DNA of 64,000 nt from CAZIPZ01 sp964541075 (GCA_964541075.1 CAZIPZ010000001.1:1-64000), one strand, 5' to 3'. Shown: positions 1-8,370, numbered from the stretch's first letter. Notes: generated from the sequence alone by a model not told the origin. Program-made: numbers and translations.

Positions 1-1
1 C

Positions 2-55
2 CGTGAGATCGACAGAATCTTTGAGAAGGACACCATCCCTAAGCCTGCGGCTTAG
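2..55 (+). CDS. C-terminal tail of an unidentified gene (partial)
   Basis: The frame starting at base 2 is open from the window edge and closes at TAG 53-55, giving a 17-residue tail that ends DTIPKPAA. It has the same orientation as the mobile-element genes that follow, so it may be the end of another element gene. The fragment is too short to identify, and a chance open frame cannot be excluded. Confidence 0.3.
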   Translation, partial: REIDRIFEKDTIPKPAA

Positions 56-174
56 AGTTCCGCGAGCTGAGATTCAGCGAACGCCGTTGCGTGCTTGTTG
101 CGTGCCTGTCGCGTCCCTGTTGCTCGTCTGTTGCGAGGTTGTTCGAGATCCATTCGAGTCATCGAGGTGCAGCC

Positions 175-585
175 GTGGATGAACGACTTCTCGCGACCCT
201 CGACACTTTGCCGCAGAAGCCGCCGCGCTCTCGCTTGGAGCCATATGGAGAGTTCATCGAGGAGCTACGCCAGCGCGGAAGAACGTATCGCGACATCGCC
301 TCGATACTCGCCGAACGATTTCAACTTCGAGTGTGGGCGAGCACGGTCCAGCGCTTCATTCGGGTTCAGACCAAAGCTAAACAGCGGCGTTCGTCGGAGC
401 GCCGACAGTTCGAAGCCCAACCGGGACAGAACCCGATTCGAACCAACCTGTCGAATGATGAGGTCCGGCAGCGGATAGAAGCGCTCAAGCGACGTCAGCC
501 GCAGAGCGAACCAACTGAAGAGAGGTTTCACTACGATCCATCGGAGCCGCTCCATTTATCGCCGAAGTCCGGTGACAAGAACTGA
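175..585 (+). CDS. Small DNA-binding protein of a mobile element (TraK-like HTH)
   Basis: A basic protein of about 136 residues. Its N-terminal half reads as a helix-turn-helix: EFIEELRQRGRTYRDIASIL, followed by a second helix around STVQRFIRV. This layout (an LR.RG.SYR.IA.IL core, then S.V.R.I.R) is what I recall from small TraK-like and regulatory proteins of conjugative or integrative elements. The C-terminal half is charged and probably disordered. I chose GTG 175 because GAGG lies about 8 nt upstream. An upstream TTG at 91 would add a Cys/Arg-rich stretch that looks non-coding. It lies upstream of an AlpA-like gene and an integrase in the same direction. The family is an inference and no exact function is assigned. 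Confidence 0.6.
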   Translation: MDERLLATLDTLPQKPPRSRLEPYGEFIEELRQRGRTYRDIASILAERFQLRVWASTVQRFIRVQTKAKQRRSSERRQFEAQPGQNPIRTNLSNDEVRQRIEALKRRQPQSEPTEERFHYDPSEPLHLSPKSGDKN

Positions 586-622
586 ATGAATTACAGAATG
601 GAAGGAAGAAAGGAAAAAGAAC

Positions 623-697
623 ATGAGCAAGAACTCACGCAACGAATTCTTCGCCCAGCTCGATCGCGTGCCGATGGGGATGGAGAAGGCAGCATGA
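623..697 (+). CDS. 24-residue leader ORF coupled to the AlpA-like gene
   Basis: ATG 623 follows a long purine-rich stretch (GGAAGGAAGAAAGGAAAAAG) and opens a 24-codon frame, MSKNSRNEFFAQ...MEKAA. Its TGA (695-697) overlaps the ATG (694) of the next gene as ATGA. The 4-nt overlap and strong upstream purine tract suggest it is translated and couples translation of the downstream regulator. Its function as a peptide is unknown. It is short enough that chance is possible. Confidence 0.4.
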   Translation: MSKNSRNEFFAQLDRVPMGMEKAA

Positions 698-927
698 GCG
701 CAGTAGAGAGCGAAAAACGATTTATCGGCGTGCATGAACTCGCGCGGATTCTCGATGTGTCGCCGGAGTCGATCTATGCGAAAACCAGCAAGAGAAACCG
801 AGGAAACCTGAGCCTCCAAATTCCCGCGCCGGTTGATTTGGGTGCGCGACTGAAGAAATGGTGGCTGCCGGACGTATATCGATGGATCGAAGAGCGGATG
901 GCGAAGGGGACCAGGAATGGTCGGTGA
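694..927 (+). CDS. AlpA/excisionase-like winged-helix protein
   Basis: A 77-residue protein with the usual arrangement of an AlpA/MerR-type DNA-binding protein. The helix-turn-helix is GVHELARILDVSPESIYAKT (residues about 9-28). A basic wing follows, then the motif KKWWLPDVYRWIEERM, where these proteins typically read WR.SDV..W...R. Start ATG 694 is supported by GGAGAAGG just upstream and by the ATGA overlap with the leader ORF at 623. Such proteins act as excisionases or directionality factors, or activate integrase genes, which fits its position about 95 nt upstream of the integrase. The family is recognised by pattern only. Confidence 0.65.
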   Translation: MSAVESEKRFIGVHELARILDVSPESIYAKTSKRNRGNLSLQIPAPVDLGARLKKWWLPDVYRWIEERMAKGTRNGR

Positions 928-1022
928 TCTGCAAAAATCCGATGGATGTGTTTGAATAAGCTCAAAACACGGCGAAGCCGCAAACGACCGCGCGGCGAGC
1001 CTAGAAAATCCAAAGGAGGACA

Positions 1023-2129
1023 GTGAAAACACGGTACGACGACTGGCCTCGCAAGGAGAAGGCGGATAACGGATATTGGTATGCCTTCTACCGCGATGCG
1101 CACGGCCAGCCGCATCGGGTTTCCCTGAAGACCAAGAATGAGAATCAGGCGAATTCCCGATATCAGGATTTGATGGAGCAGGTTGATCGCGGAGTCTTGC
1201 ATTACTCTCCTCGACCCAAGGCGATGCCTTTTTCAGAAATGGTGGATCGTTATCTGAGCGAGGGCGCTGGAAACCTGAAACCGAAGAGCAGGGAACGCCA
1301 CGAGGGTTGTTTCAAGCTGCACCTGGTTCCGCATTTCAAAACACAATCTATCAAGGCAATCGGCGTAAAGGATGTTGCAGCGTACATTCGCGTCCGGCAG
1401 AAGAAGGGAGCCGCTCCGAGCACGATCTTCAAAGAGCTTGCTGCGTTGTCGGCGGTCTTCACTTTTCTCGTTCGTGAGGAAGAGTTGCTGCAGAATCCCG
1501 TTCTCGCCGTTCAGAAACCCAAGCTCAGGACCGTTCGGCCGAATTACACGCCGACGTTGGGTGAGGTGAAGCTGATCGTCGAGAAACTTCACAAGTGGGC
1601 GCGGAGGTTCTTCCTCGCGCTATGCACGACCGGTTGCCGGTTACGAGAAATTCAAAAGGCAAACATCGGAGATGTCGACTTCGATCGTGGCACGCTTCGA
1701 GTGATCAGGAAGGGTGGCAAGGCACAGGACATCCCGTTGAACCCGGAAGCCCTGGCTTGCATCAAAGATGAAGTGGAGTTTCGAACAGAGAAGTTCGGAA
1801 CGAAACCGGCCGCTGACGAACCGTTGTTCACGAATCGGTACGGCCGGCGATACAAAAAGATTCGAGGATCGTTGAAGACGGCCTGCGCGGATGCGGGAGT
1901 CCCATGTGTCACGCATCATTCGCTTCGGCATTTCTTCGCGAACATGCTCAAGGATCAGAAGCTCGACATCGGAAAGATTTCGCGATTCCTCGGGCATGCC
2001 AATCCGACCGTCACTCAGAACATTTATCTCCATTGGAGAGATGAAGCTCTGCATGGTCGGGCTCAGGAAGTGCAAATTCTGAGGCCTCGAATCCAAAAGT
2101 GGCAAAAAAGTGCAAAATCCTCAAAGTGA
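1023..2129 (+). CDS. Site-specific tyrosine recombinase (integrase)
   Basis: A 368-residue phage-type integrase that cuts and rejoins DNA at attachment sites. The N-terminal region (1-65) resembles an arm-binding domain. A SAM-like core-binding domain spans about 68-165, and the catalytic domain about 175-345. The catalytic set is complete: Arg206 (TGCRLRE), Lys233 (RKGGK), His299 and Arg302 (HSLR), His325 (GHANP) and Tyr335 (NIYLH). The start is GTG 1023, preceded by a perfect AAAGGAGG at a spacing of about 4 nt. The gene ends 48 nt before the 5' end of tRNA-Leu and reads toward it, so this tRNA is the probable target or flank. The protein appears intact, so the element may still be mobile. 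Confidence 0.93.
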   Translation: MKTRYDDWPRKEKADNGYWYAFYRDAHGQPHRVSLKTKNENQANSRYQDLMEQVDRGVLHYSPRPKAMPFSEMVDRYLSEGAGNLKPKSRERHEGCFKLHLVPHFKTQSIKAIGVKDVAAYIRVRQKKGAAPSTIFKELAALSAVFTFLVREEELLQNPVLAVQKPKLRTVRPNYTPTLGEVKLIVEKLHKWARRFFLALCTTGCRLREIQKANIGDVDFDRGTLRVIRKGGKAQDIPLNPEALACIKDEVEFRTEKFGTKPAADEPLFTNRYGRRYKKIRGSLKTACADAGVPCVTHHSLRHFFANMLKDQKLDIGKISRFLGHANPTVTQNIYLHWRDEALHGRAQEVQILRPRIQKWQKSAKSSK

Positions 2130-2177
2130 CCTTTTCAGTCATGGGTGGTGTAGATTTAAGCCGTTAGTTTTCAGTAA

Positions 2178-2263
2178 GCCTGGGTGGCGGAACTGGCAGA
2201 CGCACCGGACTTAAAATCCGGAGCCCCGCAAGGGGCGTACGGGTTCGACCCCCGTCCCGGGCA
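2178..2263 (+). tRNA. tRNA-Leu (anticodon UAA)
   Basis: An 86-nt class II tRNA. The acceptor stem GCCTGGG (2178-2184) pairs with CCCGGGC (2256-2262), leaving discriminator A 2263. The anticodon stem CCGGA/TCCGG encloses the loop CTTAAAA, giving anticodon TAA. A long variable arm (GCCCC GCAA GGGGC) and the T-arm CGGGTTCGACCCCCG complete it. CCA is not encoded. The gene sits directly downstream of an integrase. Confidence 0.95.
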
Positions 2264-2594
2264 TTGATGCAGAAGAATTTTGAGGAAGGTTTCGGTGAAC
2301 AGAATGACGCAGCCTTGGTGCACCGCTCGAAAACAGATCGGGGTTTGCGACCGCATCTGAATGGCGAGACGTTGATGAAACTTGGTGCGAACGAGATTCC
2401 GGACCGCCGGAAATCATGAGGAATCCGTAACGGGTCATCTTTAGGATACGTCTTCCTGCTTTGGTTCTTCCGAACCTCACCTCACCAAACTCGACGGGCG
2501 CGTGACTCAACTCTCGCTAAGTCCCGGGCGCGGATGTTGCTGCCTGGCGCCTAAATGCTTTCGCGTTAAACTCTGTCCGGGAGAAATTCGATGA
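2264..2594. other. Intergenic region after tRNA-Leu, no supported gene
   Basis: This region holds one short frame, ATG 2267 to TGA 2419 (50 codons, starting MQKNFEEGFGEQ), 3 nt beyond the tRNA end. It lacks a ribosome binding site because the upstream bases belong to the tRNA, so I do not call it. I see no copy of the tRNA 3' end that could mark an attachment site. Confidence 0.5.
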
Positions 2595-2792
2595 ATGCAG
2601 GAGTTTGAGAAACTCGGTGTCTTCCACCTTGGGGGTGAGTACGATGTTCAAAACACGTCGCATCCTGCAATTGAGCAGTTGGCCGCAATTACGATCAAAC
2701 CCAGGAAGAAAGACATCAACGTCAAAGGTCTTGGACTGGCGTGGTGTCCGTTTCTCCAGAAAGCCGGCAAAGCTCCCGAGCCTGCCTGGTAA
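2595..2792 (+). CDS. Small hypothetical protein or gene remnant
   Basis: A 65-codon frame starting MQEFEKLGVFHLGGEYDV and ending GKAPEPAW. GGGAGA lies about 9-14 nt upstream of ATG 2595, and an in-frame TGA immediately precedes it. Residue composition (ITIKPRKKDINVKGLGLAWC) looks more protein-like than the overlapping opposite-strand frame. It may be the C-terminal remnant of a larger gene left by element insertion next to the tRNA. No family is recognised. It could be non-coding. Confidence 0.28.
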   Translation: MQEFEKLGVFHLGGEYDVQNTSHPAIEQLAAITIKPRKKDINVKGLGLAWCPFLQKAGKAPEPAW

Positions 2793-2802
2793 TTTCAACC
2801 GG

Positions 2803-3549
2803 TCAGAATTTCACTACAAAGGTTGTCAGGAACGCCGTATCGTTCTTCTTTACACCAACACCTGTCGGTTTGCTTTTGTAGCTGTCGATAAACTCGAGCT
2901 TCAATTGGATTTTTCCCACCAATGTTGTTGTGACGCCGGCCGAGAAATTGGTCAGCGAGTCGCCAAAATCGCTGGTCTTCCAGATTGAAGCCAGTGACTG
3001 GGCAAAGACGGCGCTGTCGGACACGCGAAACTGAAACCGTTGTCCTCCCGTGACGCTGCCGGACGCCTTCGAATCGATCCCGGGATTCTTTTCGATTACC
3101 GTACCTGCGCCACCGTCCAGGACGAGTTGAGTCGCATCTGTGTTGATGATCCTGTGGCCGACGCCCGCGGTCGGCGCCCAAAAGAAAATCATTTCCTTGA
3201 ACTGGTCACGCACATAGTCGAGTTGGCCGAACACGAATGTCCGTCTGGAGACGGTGTATTCGTCCCGCATGTTGATGGCGGCGCGGTCCAGGTTGAGGAT
3301 GTCAAATTGGCTGCCGCGAAGATAGCTCGCGCTTGCTTTTATCACGTTTCTTGATTTTGGATCGCGGACAATCGCGCCGGTAAGATTGAAGTTCCGCGTG
3401 TCCGTATTGCCGTTTGTAAATGCCAGGCCGCCGCCGATGTTTCCTGTATAGATAGGGACGGGGTCTGGAGGGATTTGAGCGAAGCTGACGGTTGTTGCCG
3501 CGTGGGCGATGATGAAAACAGAAAGAATTGCAGCGTGTCGGACGGTCAT
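2803..3549 (-). CDS. DUF481/YdiY-like secreted envelope protein
   Basis: A 248-residue protein with a signal peptide (MTVRHAAILSVFIIAHAATT, cleavage near SFAQ). A beta-rich domain follows, with alternating hydrophobic strands and terminal Phe (TTFVVKF), as in outer-membrane barrels. The order GNIGGGLAFTNGNTDTRNF, then KASASYLRG, DEYTVSRRTFVFGQ and AGVGHRIINT matches the DUF481 (YdiY) family, whose members are described as salt-induced outer-membrane proteins of unknown role. Start ATG 3549 is chosen because AGGAG lies about 9 nt upstream and it begins exactly at the signal peptide. A longer frame from 3621 would put 24 polar residues before it. It is a single-gene unit. Confidence 0.8.
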   Translation of the reverse strand: MTVRHAAILSVFIIAHAATTVSFAQIPPDPVPIYTGNIGGGLAFTNGNTDTRNFNLTGAIVRDPKSRNVIKASASYLRGSQFDILNLDRAAINMRDEYTVSRRTFVFGQLDYVRDQFKEMIFFWAPTAGVGHRIINTDATQLVLDGGAGTVIEKNPGIDSKASGSVTGGQRFQFRVSDSAVFAQSLASIWKTSDFGDSLTNFSAGVTTTLVGKIQLKLEFIDSYKSKPTGVGVKKNDTAFLTTFVVKF

Positions 3550-4315
3550 TCGTTCGGTCTCCTGAGATGTTGAGGAGCATTTTGTGTCAAACGCAGAAAA
3601 AGCACCGAACATTTTAGCCATTGCAATGTTGATGGCAATTTCGATTGCCGGAGATTCGATTTTGCCGGCGGAAACATGAATTTCTTTCTACAAGGAAGAT
3701 TGTCCTTTTCAAAGCTCCGTTTTTCTTTTCGAAAAATGTTGCACACTTTTCCAGAGTGGCCGAGCACTTTTTCGGAAGTTGCTGCGGACTTCTCTGAAGT
3801 TCCTTTCCCGTGTTCGAAAGCTTTTTCTCATTTCGACGGACGCCTCGCATTTTTCCAAAACGGTTCCTTTTTTTTGGGCAATAGAAGGAGACGTTTCGAG
3901 GTGAAGTTCCCGAAGAGCCCAAATCGCCTGGCAGTTTCTCGATGTCCGTTTCCTGTTTTCAAAACCACGGTTCCCATTGTGGCAACGTATGTCATCGTAG
4001 ACCTGAAGACGGCAGAGTTCATCTCCACTCCGGCTGCCGGGTGTTTCTTATCCAAGGCTTCGCTTCTCGGCGCCGAACTGCTGCGCTGGGTATTTTGGAA
4101 CGGGTGAGCCAATTGTCCTGAAGTTGGGGTGAGCTCGGAGGGATTTGTGAGCCCTCGTCGTGAGGAACTGGAATGCCGCGTGTTTTTTCCTGCAGTCCGC
4201 TTGATTGAAATCCGGGCTTGCGTGAACTTGCGCCGAGTAGAAGGTTATTCTTTCCTTCCTCAGGGCTAGTCAGGTGCACCCGCATATTGGTCTTTAACTC
4301 TTTCAGGAGACGTGC
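3550..4315. other. Gene-poor intergenic region with a decayed repeat
   Basis: About 770 nt without a convincing gene. The left part (about 3690-3870) is a degenerate TTTTTC-type repeat array. The right part (about 3870-4315) has only long overlapping frames without ribosome binding sites. Upstream of the ABC cluster I see no clear sigma-70 promoter, Fur-box-like palindrome or TPP riboswitch core. The only functional site visible is AGGAG before ATG 4316. Confidence 0.6.
3690..3870. repeat. Degenerate minisatellite of ~20-nt TTTTTC(N)GAAGT units
   Basis: Recurring cores run with roughly 18-28 nt spacing: TTTTCAAAG, TTTTCGAAAAATG, CTTTTCCAGAGT, CTTTTTCGGAAGTTGC, CTTCTCTGAAGTTCC, GTTCGAAAGC and TTTTTCCAAAACGG. 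Two neighbouring units (about 3768-3806) are closest, sharing AC-TTYTC-GAAGTT. Read on the plus strand, the array encodes a pseudo-repeat of the type TFSEVAADFSEV, which may explain a long open frame here (3676-4107). I regard that frame as a by-product of the repeat. Confidence 0.5.
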
Positions 4316-5383
4316 ATGAATCCGGTTCTTGGAAAACTTCTAGCGGTGATTGTGGCTCCATCTCTGCTGTTTGGAGGTTGCGGGGGCTCAAATCCCCCGT
4401 CGCCGCCTGCGGGCGACGGTGCTGAAAGCCTCATGATCTATACGGGTCGTGATCAGGATGAAGTCGCCGAGGTCGTCAAAAACTTCCAGGCGAAGCATCC
4501 TCAATATGAGGGAAAGATCACGACTGTCATTCTGGGTGCACAAGCAGCGCTGGATCGCCTGCGCGCCGAAAAGCCGAATCCACAGGCAGGTTTTCTCTGG
4601 GGGGGCACGCAACAAGGATTGCGGCAAGCCGCGTTAGATGGACTTCTTGCGCCGTCGCAGCCAGTCAACGGACATTTAATCGCTCCTGCCCGGAAGGACC
4701 CTCAGGGACACTGGCACGCCGAAATGCTCCTCCCGGAAGTCATCATCTATAACCATGACACGCTAAAGCCGGAGCAGGCGCCCAAAGATTGGGACGACTT
4801 GATCACGCCCGCCTTCAAAGACAAGATTGTGATCCGCGACGTTATGCCTTCAGGAACGATGCGGACGATCTTCAGCGCCATGATTTATCGCCAGTTTGGC
4901 GCTACCGGTTCCCCTGAGGCAGGATACGAATGGTTGAAGAAGCTTGACGCCAACACGGTGACATACAGCGCGGATCCCAACGCGATGTATTTTCAACTGG
5001 ACCGCGGTGTCGCACCAGTGACGTTGTGGAACTTGCAGGACGCCCTTATCCAACCGCTAAAGAACAAACGGCCATGGACATATGTAATGCCGGCCTCCGG
5101 TGCGCCCGTTCTGCTCGATGGCGTCGCCGTCGTGAACAACCCTAAGAGTATGAAAGCGGCTCAGGACTTCCAGAACTTTCTGCTCGAACCGAAGCTTCAG
5201 GCGCAGCTTGCCAGAGACTACTACCAGATTCCAGCCATGGAACTGCCGGATGCGGATAAACCGGAATGGTTGGCCAAGCTGAATCTGAAAGAAATGCAGA
5301 TCGACTGGAATGTGATGGGACAAAAAGAAAGGGAGTGGATGGATTACTGGTCTCAGAACATCAAGGGCAAATCACATAAGTGA
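4316..5383 (+). CDS. ABC transporter substrate-binding lipoprotein (family 1)
   Basis: A 355-residue periplasmic binding protein. The N-terminus carries a lipoprotein signal with lipobox LFGGC (Cys22), so it should be tethered to a membrane. The body has the type II binding-protein pattern: LMIYTGRDQDEV first strand, KPNPQAGFLWGG, EMLLPEVIIYN, PKDWDDLITPAFKDKI and the hinge segment MPSGTMRTIF. This resembles the FbpA/FutA and thiamine/phosphonate binders. The paired tyrosines that bind iron in FbpA are not obvious (the segment reads NAMYFQLDRG), so the substrate is open. AGGAG precedes ATG 4316. The stop overlaps the ATPase start as GTGA, so the three transporter genes form one operon. Confidence 0.85.
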   Translation: MNPVLGKLLAVIVAPSLLFGGCGGSNPPSPPAGDGAESLMIYTGRDQDEVAEVVKNFQAKHPQYEGKITTVILGAQAALDRLRAEKPNPQAGFLWGGTQQGLRQAALDGLLAPSQPVNGHLIAPARKDPQGHWHAEMLLPEVIIYNHDTLKPEQAPKDWDDLITPAFKDKIVIRDVMPSGTMRTIFSAMIYRQFGATGSPEAGYEWLKKLDANTVTYSADPNAMYFQLDRGVAPVTLWNLQDALIQPLKNKRPWTYVMPASGAPVLLDGVAVVNNPKSMKAAQDFQNFLLEPKLQAQLARDYYQIPAMELPDADKPEWLAKLNLKEMQIDWNVMGQKEREWMDYWSQNIKGKSHK

Positions 5384-6453
5384 TCGCGCTAAGGCTGGAG
5401 TCGCTGACCAAAGTGTTCCCGCGCGCGGGAAAGGTGGTGGATGCCATCGATCTCCGGATTGAAGAAGGCGAGTTTTTCACTCTGTTGGGCCCGTCCGGTT
5501 GCGGGAAATCCACCATACTCCGCATGATCGCAGGTTTTGAAGAGCCCACCGCCGGTCAAATCTACTTCAATGAACGCAACGTGACCGCCGACCCGCCGAA
5601 CCGACGAGGGATTGGCTTTGTATTTCAGAACTACGCTTTGTTTCCTCACCTGTCTGTCGAGAAAAACGTCGCATTTGGCTTAGAAGTTCGAAAGACCTCG
5701 TCTGGCGCTGTAAAACAGCAGGTCGCTGCGGCGCTAGATCAACTGCAGTTGACCGGCCTTGGATCGGAACGCGTCGACCGGTTGTCCGGCGGACAGCAGC
5801 AACGCGTGGCGCTTGCCCGCGCTCTGGTTATCCGTCCTCGACTGTTGCTTCTGGACGAACCGCTGTCCAATCTTGATGCCAAGTTGCGCGAGGAAACCCG
5901 AGCCGCTTTACGATCTCTCCACAGTTCAACAGGTGTGACAACCATCTACGTGACTCACGACCAGACCGAAGCGATGGGCATGAGCGATCGGATCGCGGTG
6001 CTGCATCGCGGCAAAATTCAGCAACTGGCGACGCCGCGAGAGATCTATGAAGGCCCGGCGACGATATTCGTGGCCGGGTTCATCGGGCGAAACAATGTGC
6101 TCCCCGCCGTCGTGCGCAGCGTTTCCATGGAAGCTGTTGTCGTTCGTTTCTCCGATGGTGTGGAACTTCAGACCAAACGGGGACGAAGTGCACCCGGTTT
6201 GCAGTTAAGTCCTGGAGTGAGGGTCGGTGTTTGCATCCGAGCGGAATCGCTCCGACTCGTTGATGAACGAGGGGTGTTTCAGGGAGCACTTCAAGACATC
6301 GAGTATGCCGGCGCTGTCTGCGCCTGCATTGTTGAAACAGAATTAGGGCGCCTACGCGCTGAATTTCCAAGTTCGGTTGGACGTCTGACGAAAGGGTCGG
6401 CGGTTCGCTTGGACGTGGACGTAGCGGCTGTGCATCTGCTGGAGGCTGAATGA
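5380..6453 (+). CDS. ABC transporter ATPase, PotA/FbpC type
   Basis: A 357-residue importer ATPase that powers uptake together with the flanking genes. All nucleotide-binding motifs are visible: Walker A GPSGCGKST (about 38-46), Q-loop VFQNYALFPH, signature LSGGQQQR, Walker B LLLDEPLSNLD and the H-loop YVTHDQTEA. The C-terminal 100 residues form a TOBE-like regulatory extension (from about 235), as in PotA, FbpC and CysA. The start is GTG 5380, overlapping the preceding stop by 4 nt. The next gene starts at ATGA 6450, so translation of all three genes is coupled. Confidence 0.92.
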   Translation: MIALRLESLTKVFPRAGKVVDAIDLRIEEGEFFTLLGPSGCGKSTILRMIAGFEEPTAGQIYFNERNVTADPPNRRGIGFVFQNYALFPHLSVEKNVAFGLEVRKTSSGAVKQQVAAALDQLQLTGLGSERVDRLSGGQQQRVALARALVIRPRLLLLDEPLSNLDAKLREETRAALRSLHSSTGVTTIYVTHDQTEAMGMSDRIAVLHRGKIQQLATPREIYEGPATIFVAGFIGRNNVLPAVVRSVSMEAVVVRFSDGVELQTKRGRSAPGLQLSPGVRVGVCIRAESLRLVDERGVFQGALQDIEYAGAVCACIVETELGRLRAEFPSSVGRLTKGSAVRLDVDVAAVHLLEAE

Positions 6454-8180
6454 GCGCGGCATCATTGCACCGAATCGGCGCCGGATCACCGCAGCGCTTT
6501 CGGAAATCGCTCGTTTCCGCCGCTTTGCTCGCGCTTCTGGCCGCCGTCTTGTGGGGTTACATCGTCAATCCGATGGTCCAAACTTTCGACAAGAGCGCTC
6601 GCGACTCGGACGGCGCATTGACGACGTCACATTACGAACGATTCTTCGACTTCAAACGAGGGGGGCAGGACGAGGCCATTATCGGCAGCATTCAGATCTC
6701 TCTGCTGAGCGTGCTTTTCGCAGGCCTTATCGGCGTTGGATTGGCCGTTTTGTTGGGCCGTTGGGAGTTTCCATTTCGGAGCTTGTTTCAGGTAGTTGTG
6801 ATGGCCCCGATTGCGCTTCCGCCGGTGATCGGCGTGGCTGCCTTCGACCGACTCTTTGGTTTTGGAGGAACATTTCCGGATTTGCTCGCGGGTTTGCTCA
6901 ACTCCAATCCCAACAATTTTGCTTTGAGGGGAATGCCGGGCGTGCTGGTTGTGCATGCGATGACGATGTATCCGCTCTTCTATCTAACGGTATCCGCGGC
7001 GTTAGCGCAAACGGACGATTCCCTCGAGGAGGCAGCGTACAGCCTGGGAGCGTCGAGGTTTGATGCCTGGCGCAGGGTTCTGTTGCCGATGTTGACGCCG
7101 GCAATCGTCGCCGGCAGCCTGTTGACGTTCATGTCGTCAATGGCGTCGTACACTGCTCCGACCGTCTTTACCTACGACAATGTAATGACGCGGCAAATCT
7201 TTATTCTGAAAGACTATGATCAGCCCCTGGCAGCAGTCGTCGCTGTTGTTCTGACAATCAGTTCGATGGCCTTCCTCGTCGCGATGCGCATATATGAACA
7301 GCGCACGATCTTTCGAACTCAATCAAAAGGAGGAGGCCGAAAAAGGCATAAACTGACCAATCCCACTGCGAAGACGATTCTATTGATTGTCGCTTCAATT
7401 TCGAGCGCCTTTGTCATCTTGCCAATCGCCATGATTTTCCTTTTGGCATTCTCCGTGGATCGAAGCTGGAGAACGGGGCCGTGGCCGTCGCAGTACACGC
7501 TGCAGAACTTTGCCGATCTCTTTTCGAAACCGGGAGCGTTGACTCCGATTCGAAACAGTCTCGAAATGAGTGCGATCGCAGTGACCGGTGTGATTGTGCT
7601 CGGCGTCGCAACAGCGTACGTCCTCGCCAAGATGCAATTTCACGGAAGGGCCGTGCTGGACATCGTGATGATGCTGCCATGGGCTTTGCCTGGAACGGTG
7701 GTGGCGCTCAACCTGATTACGTCGTTTTCGACGCCTTCGATTTTTAGTTTCGGAAATGTGCTGATCGGCACATTTTGGATCTTTCCTCTGGCGTATTTTG
7801 TTCGCTTCTCGCCTTTGGTGTTTCGTTCCACATCAGCCTCATTGGCCCAACTGGATCCCGCGGTGGAGGAAGCCGCGCGGAGTCTAGGTGCGTCGTGGTG
7901 GTGCGCCTTCCGGCGTGTTGTTCTGCCATTATTGTCTCGCGGCATTGCCGCCGGGGCTGTGCTCGCATTTGTGGACGGCATCGGAGAGTTTGTAGCAAGC
8001 ACCATGCTGGTGGCCAATGAGCAGTTCCGGCCGTTATCTGTAGCAATCCACCAGGAATACTTCCGGGATCATTGGGGTACGGCCGCTGCGTGGGGAGTCG
8101 TTCAAGTCTTGCTGGTGGTGATCCTTTTGATTGTTGCCAAACGGCTCGAGAAACGTACACCCTGGCTGAACATTTCCTAG
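6450..8180 (+). CDS. ABC transporter permease, two fused permease domains
   Basis: A 576-residue inner-membrane permease made of two tandem binding-protein-dependent permease domains, as in AfuB/FbpB-type iron permeases. Each half carries an EAA loop that contacts the ATPase: EEAAYSLGASRFDAWRRVLL in the first and EEAARSLGASWWCAFRRVVL in the second. About 12 hydrophobic segments can be counted. A linker with KGGGRKRHK separates the halves near residue 295. It overlaps the ATPase gene by 4 nt (ATGA). With a lipoprotein binder and a PotA-type ATPase, the set is a complete importer. Ferric iron is the commonest substrate for this architecture, but thiamine or organophosphonates are alternatives. 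Confidence 0.9.
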   Translation: MSAASLHRIGAGSPQRFRKSLVSAALLALLAAVLWGYIVNPMVQTFDKSARDSDGALTTSHYERFFDFKRGGQDEAIIGSIQISLLSVLFAGLIGVGLAVLLGRWEFPFRSLFQVVVMAPIALPPVIGVAAFDRLFGFGGTFPDLLAGLLNSNPNNFALRGMPGVLVVHAMTMYPLFYLTVSAALAQTDDSLEEAAYSLGASRFDAWRRVLLPMLTPAIVAGSLLTFMSSMASYTAPTVFTYDNVMTRQIFILKDYDQPLAAVVAVVLTISSMAFLVAMRIYEQRTIFRTQSKGGGRKRHKLTNPTAKTILLIVASISSAFVILPIAMIFLLAFSVDRSWRTGPWPSQYTLQNFADLFSKPGALTPIRNSLEMSAIAVTGVIVLGVATAYVLAKMQFHGRAVLDIVMMLPWALPGTVVALNLITSFSTPSIFSFGNVLIGTFWIFPLAYFVRFSPLVFRSTSASLAQLDPAVEEAARSLGASWWCAFRRVVLPLLSRGIAAGAVLAFVDGIGEFVASTMLVANEQFRPLSVAIHQEYFRDHWGTAAAWGVVQVLLVVILLIVAKRLEKRTPWLNIS

Positions 8181-8347
8181 GACGTTGTTGGGATCATCAA
8201 ATCCTGCCGGTCCGCTTCAAAAAAGCTGACAGTTTCTGGTTTTCGATACAAATTCTTCCATTTTATGTATTTGAAATTGGACGAAGCCTTACAAGTTGTT
8301 GATTCAATGCGGTGACATAATGGCCCCAAGGTTGCTTTATGAACAGT

Positions 8348-8370
8348 CACCAAGACTTTAAGTTTTGGTG
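8348..8370 (+). other. Strong hairpin in intergenic region
   Basis: CACCAAGAC (8348-8356) pairs with GTTTTGGTG (8362-8370) around a 5-nt loop, with one G-U pair on the plus strand. No T-run follows on either side, so it is unlikely to be a terminator by itself. Confidence 0.5.

Noticed and set aside
2267..2419. A 50-codon frame right after tRNA-Leu
   Set aside because: Its start lies 3 nt from the tRNA end, leaving no room for a ribosome binding site; no family resemblance.
2517..2798. A 93-codon minus-strand frame upstream of the DUF481 gene
   Set aside because: Composition looks random and it covers the more protein-like plus-strand frame at 2595-2792; no start signal seen.
3676..4107. 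A 143-codon plus-strand frame across the gene-poor region
   Set aside because: No ribosome binding site, Phe/Ser-rich pseudo-repeat composition, and the frame is explained by the degenerate TTTTTC repeat.
4316..8180. Firm assignment of the ABC importer to iron
   Set aside because: The iron-binding tyrosine pair is not evident in the binding protein and no Fur box was found upstream; substrate left open.
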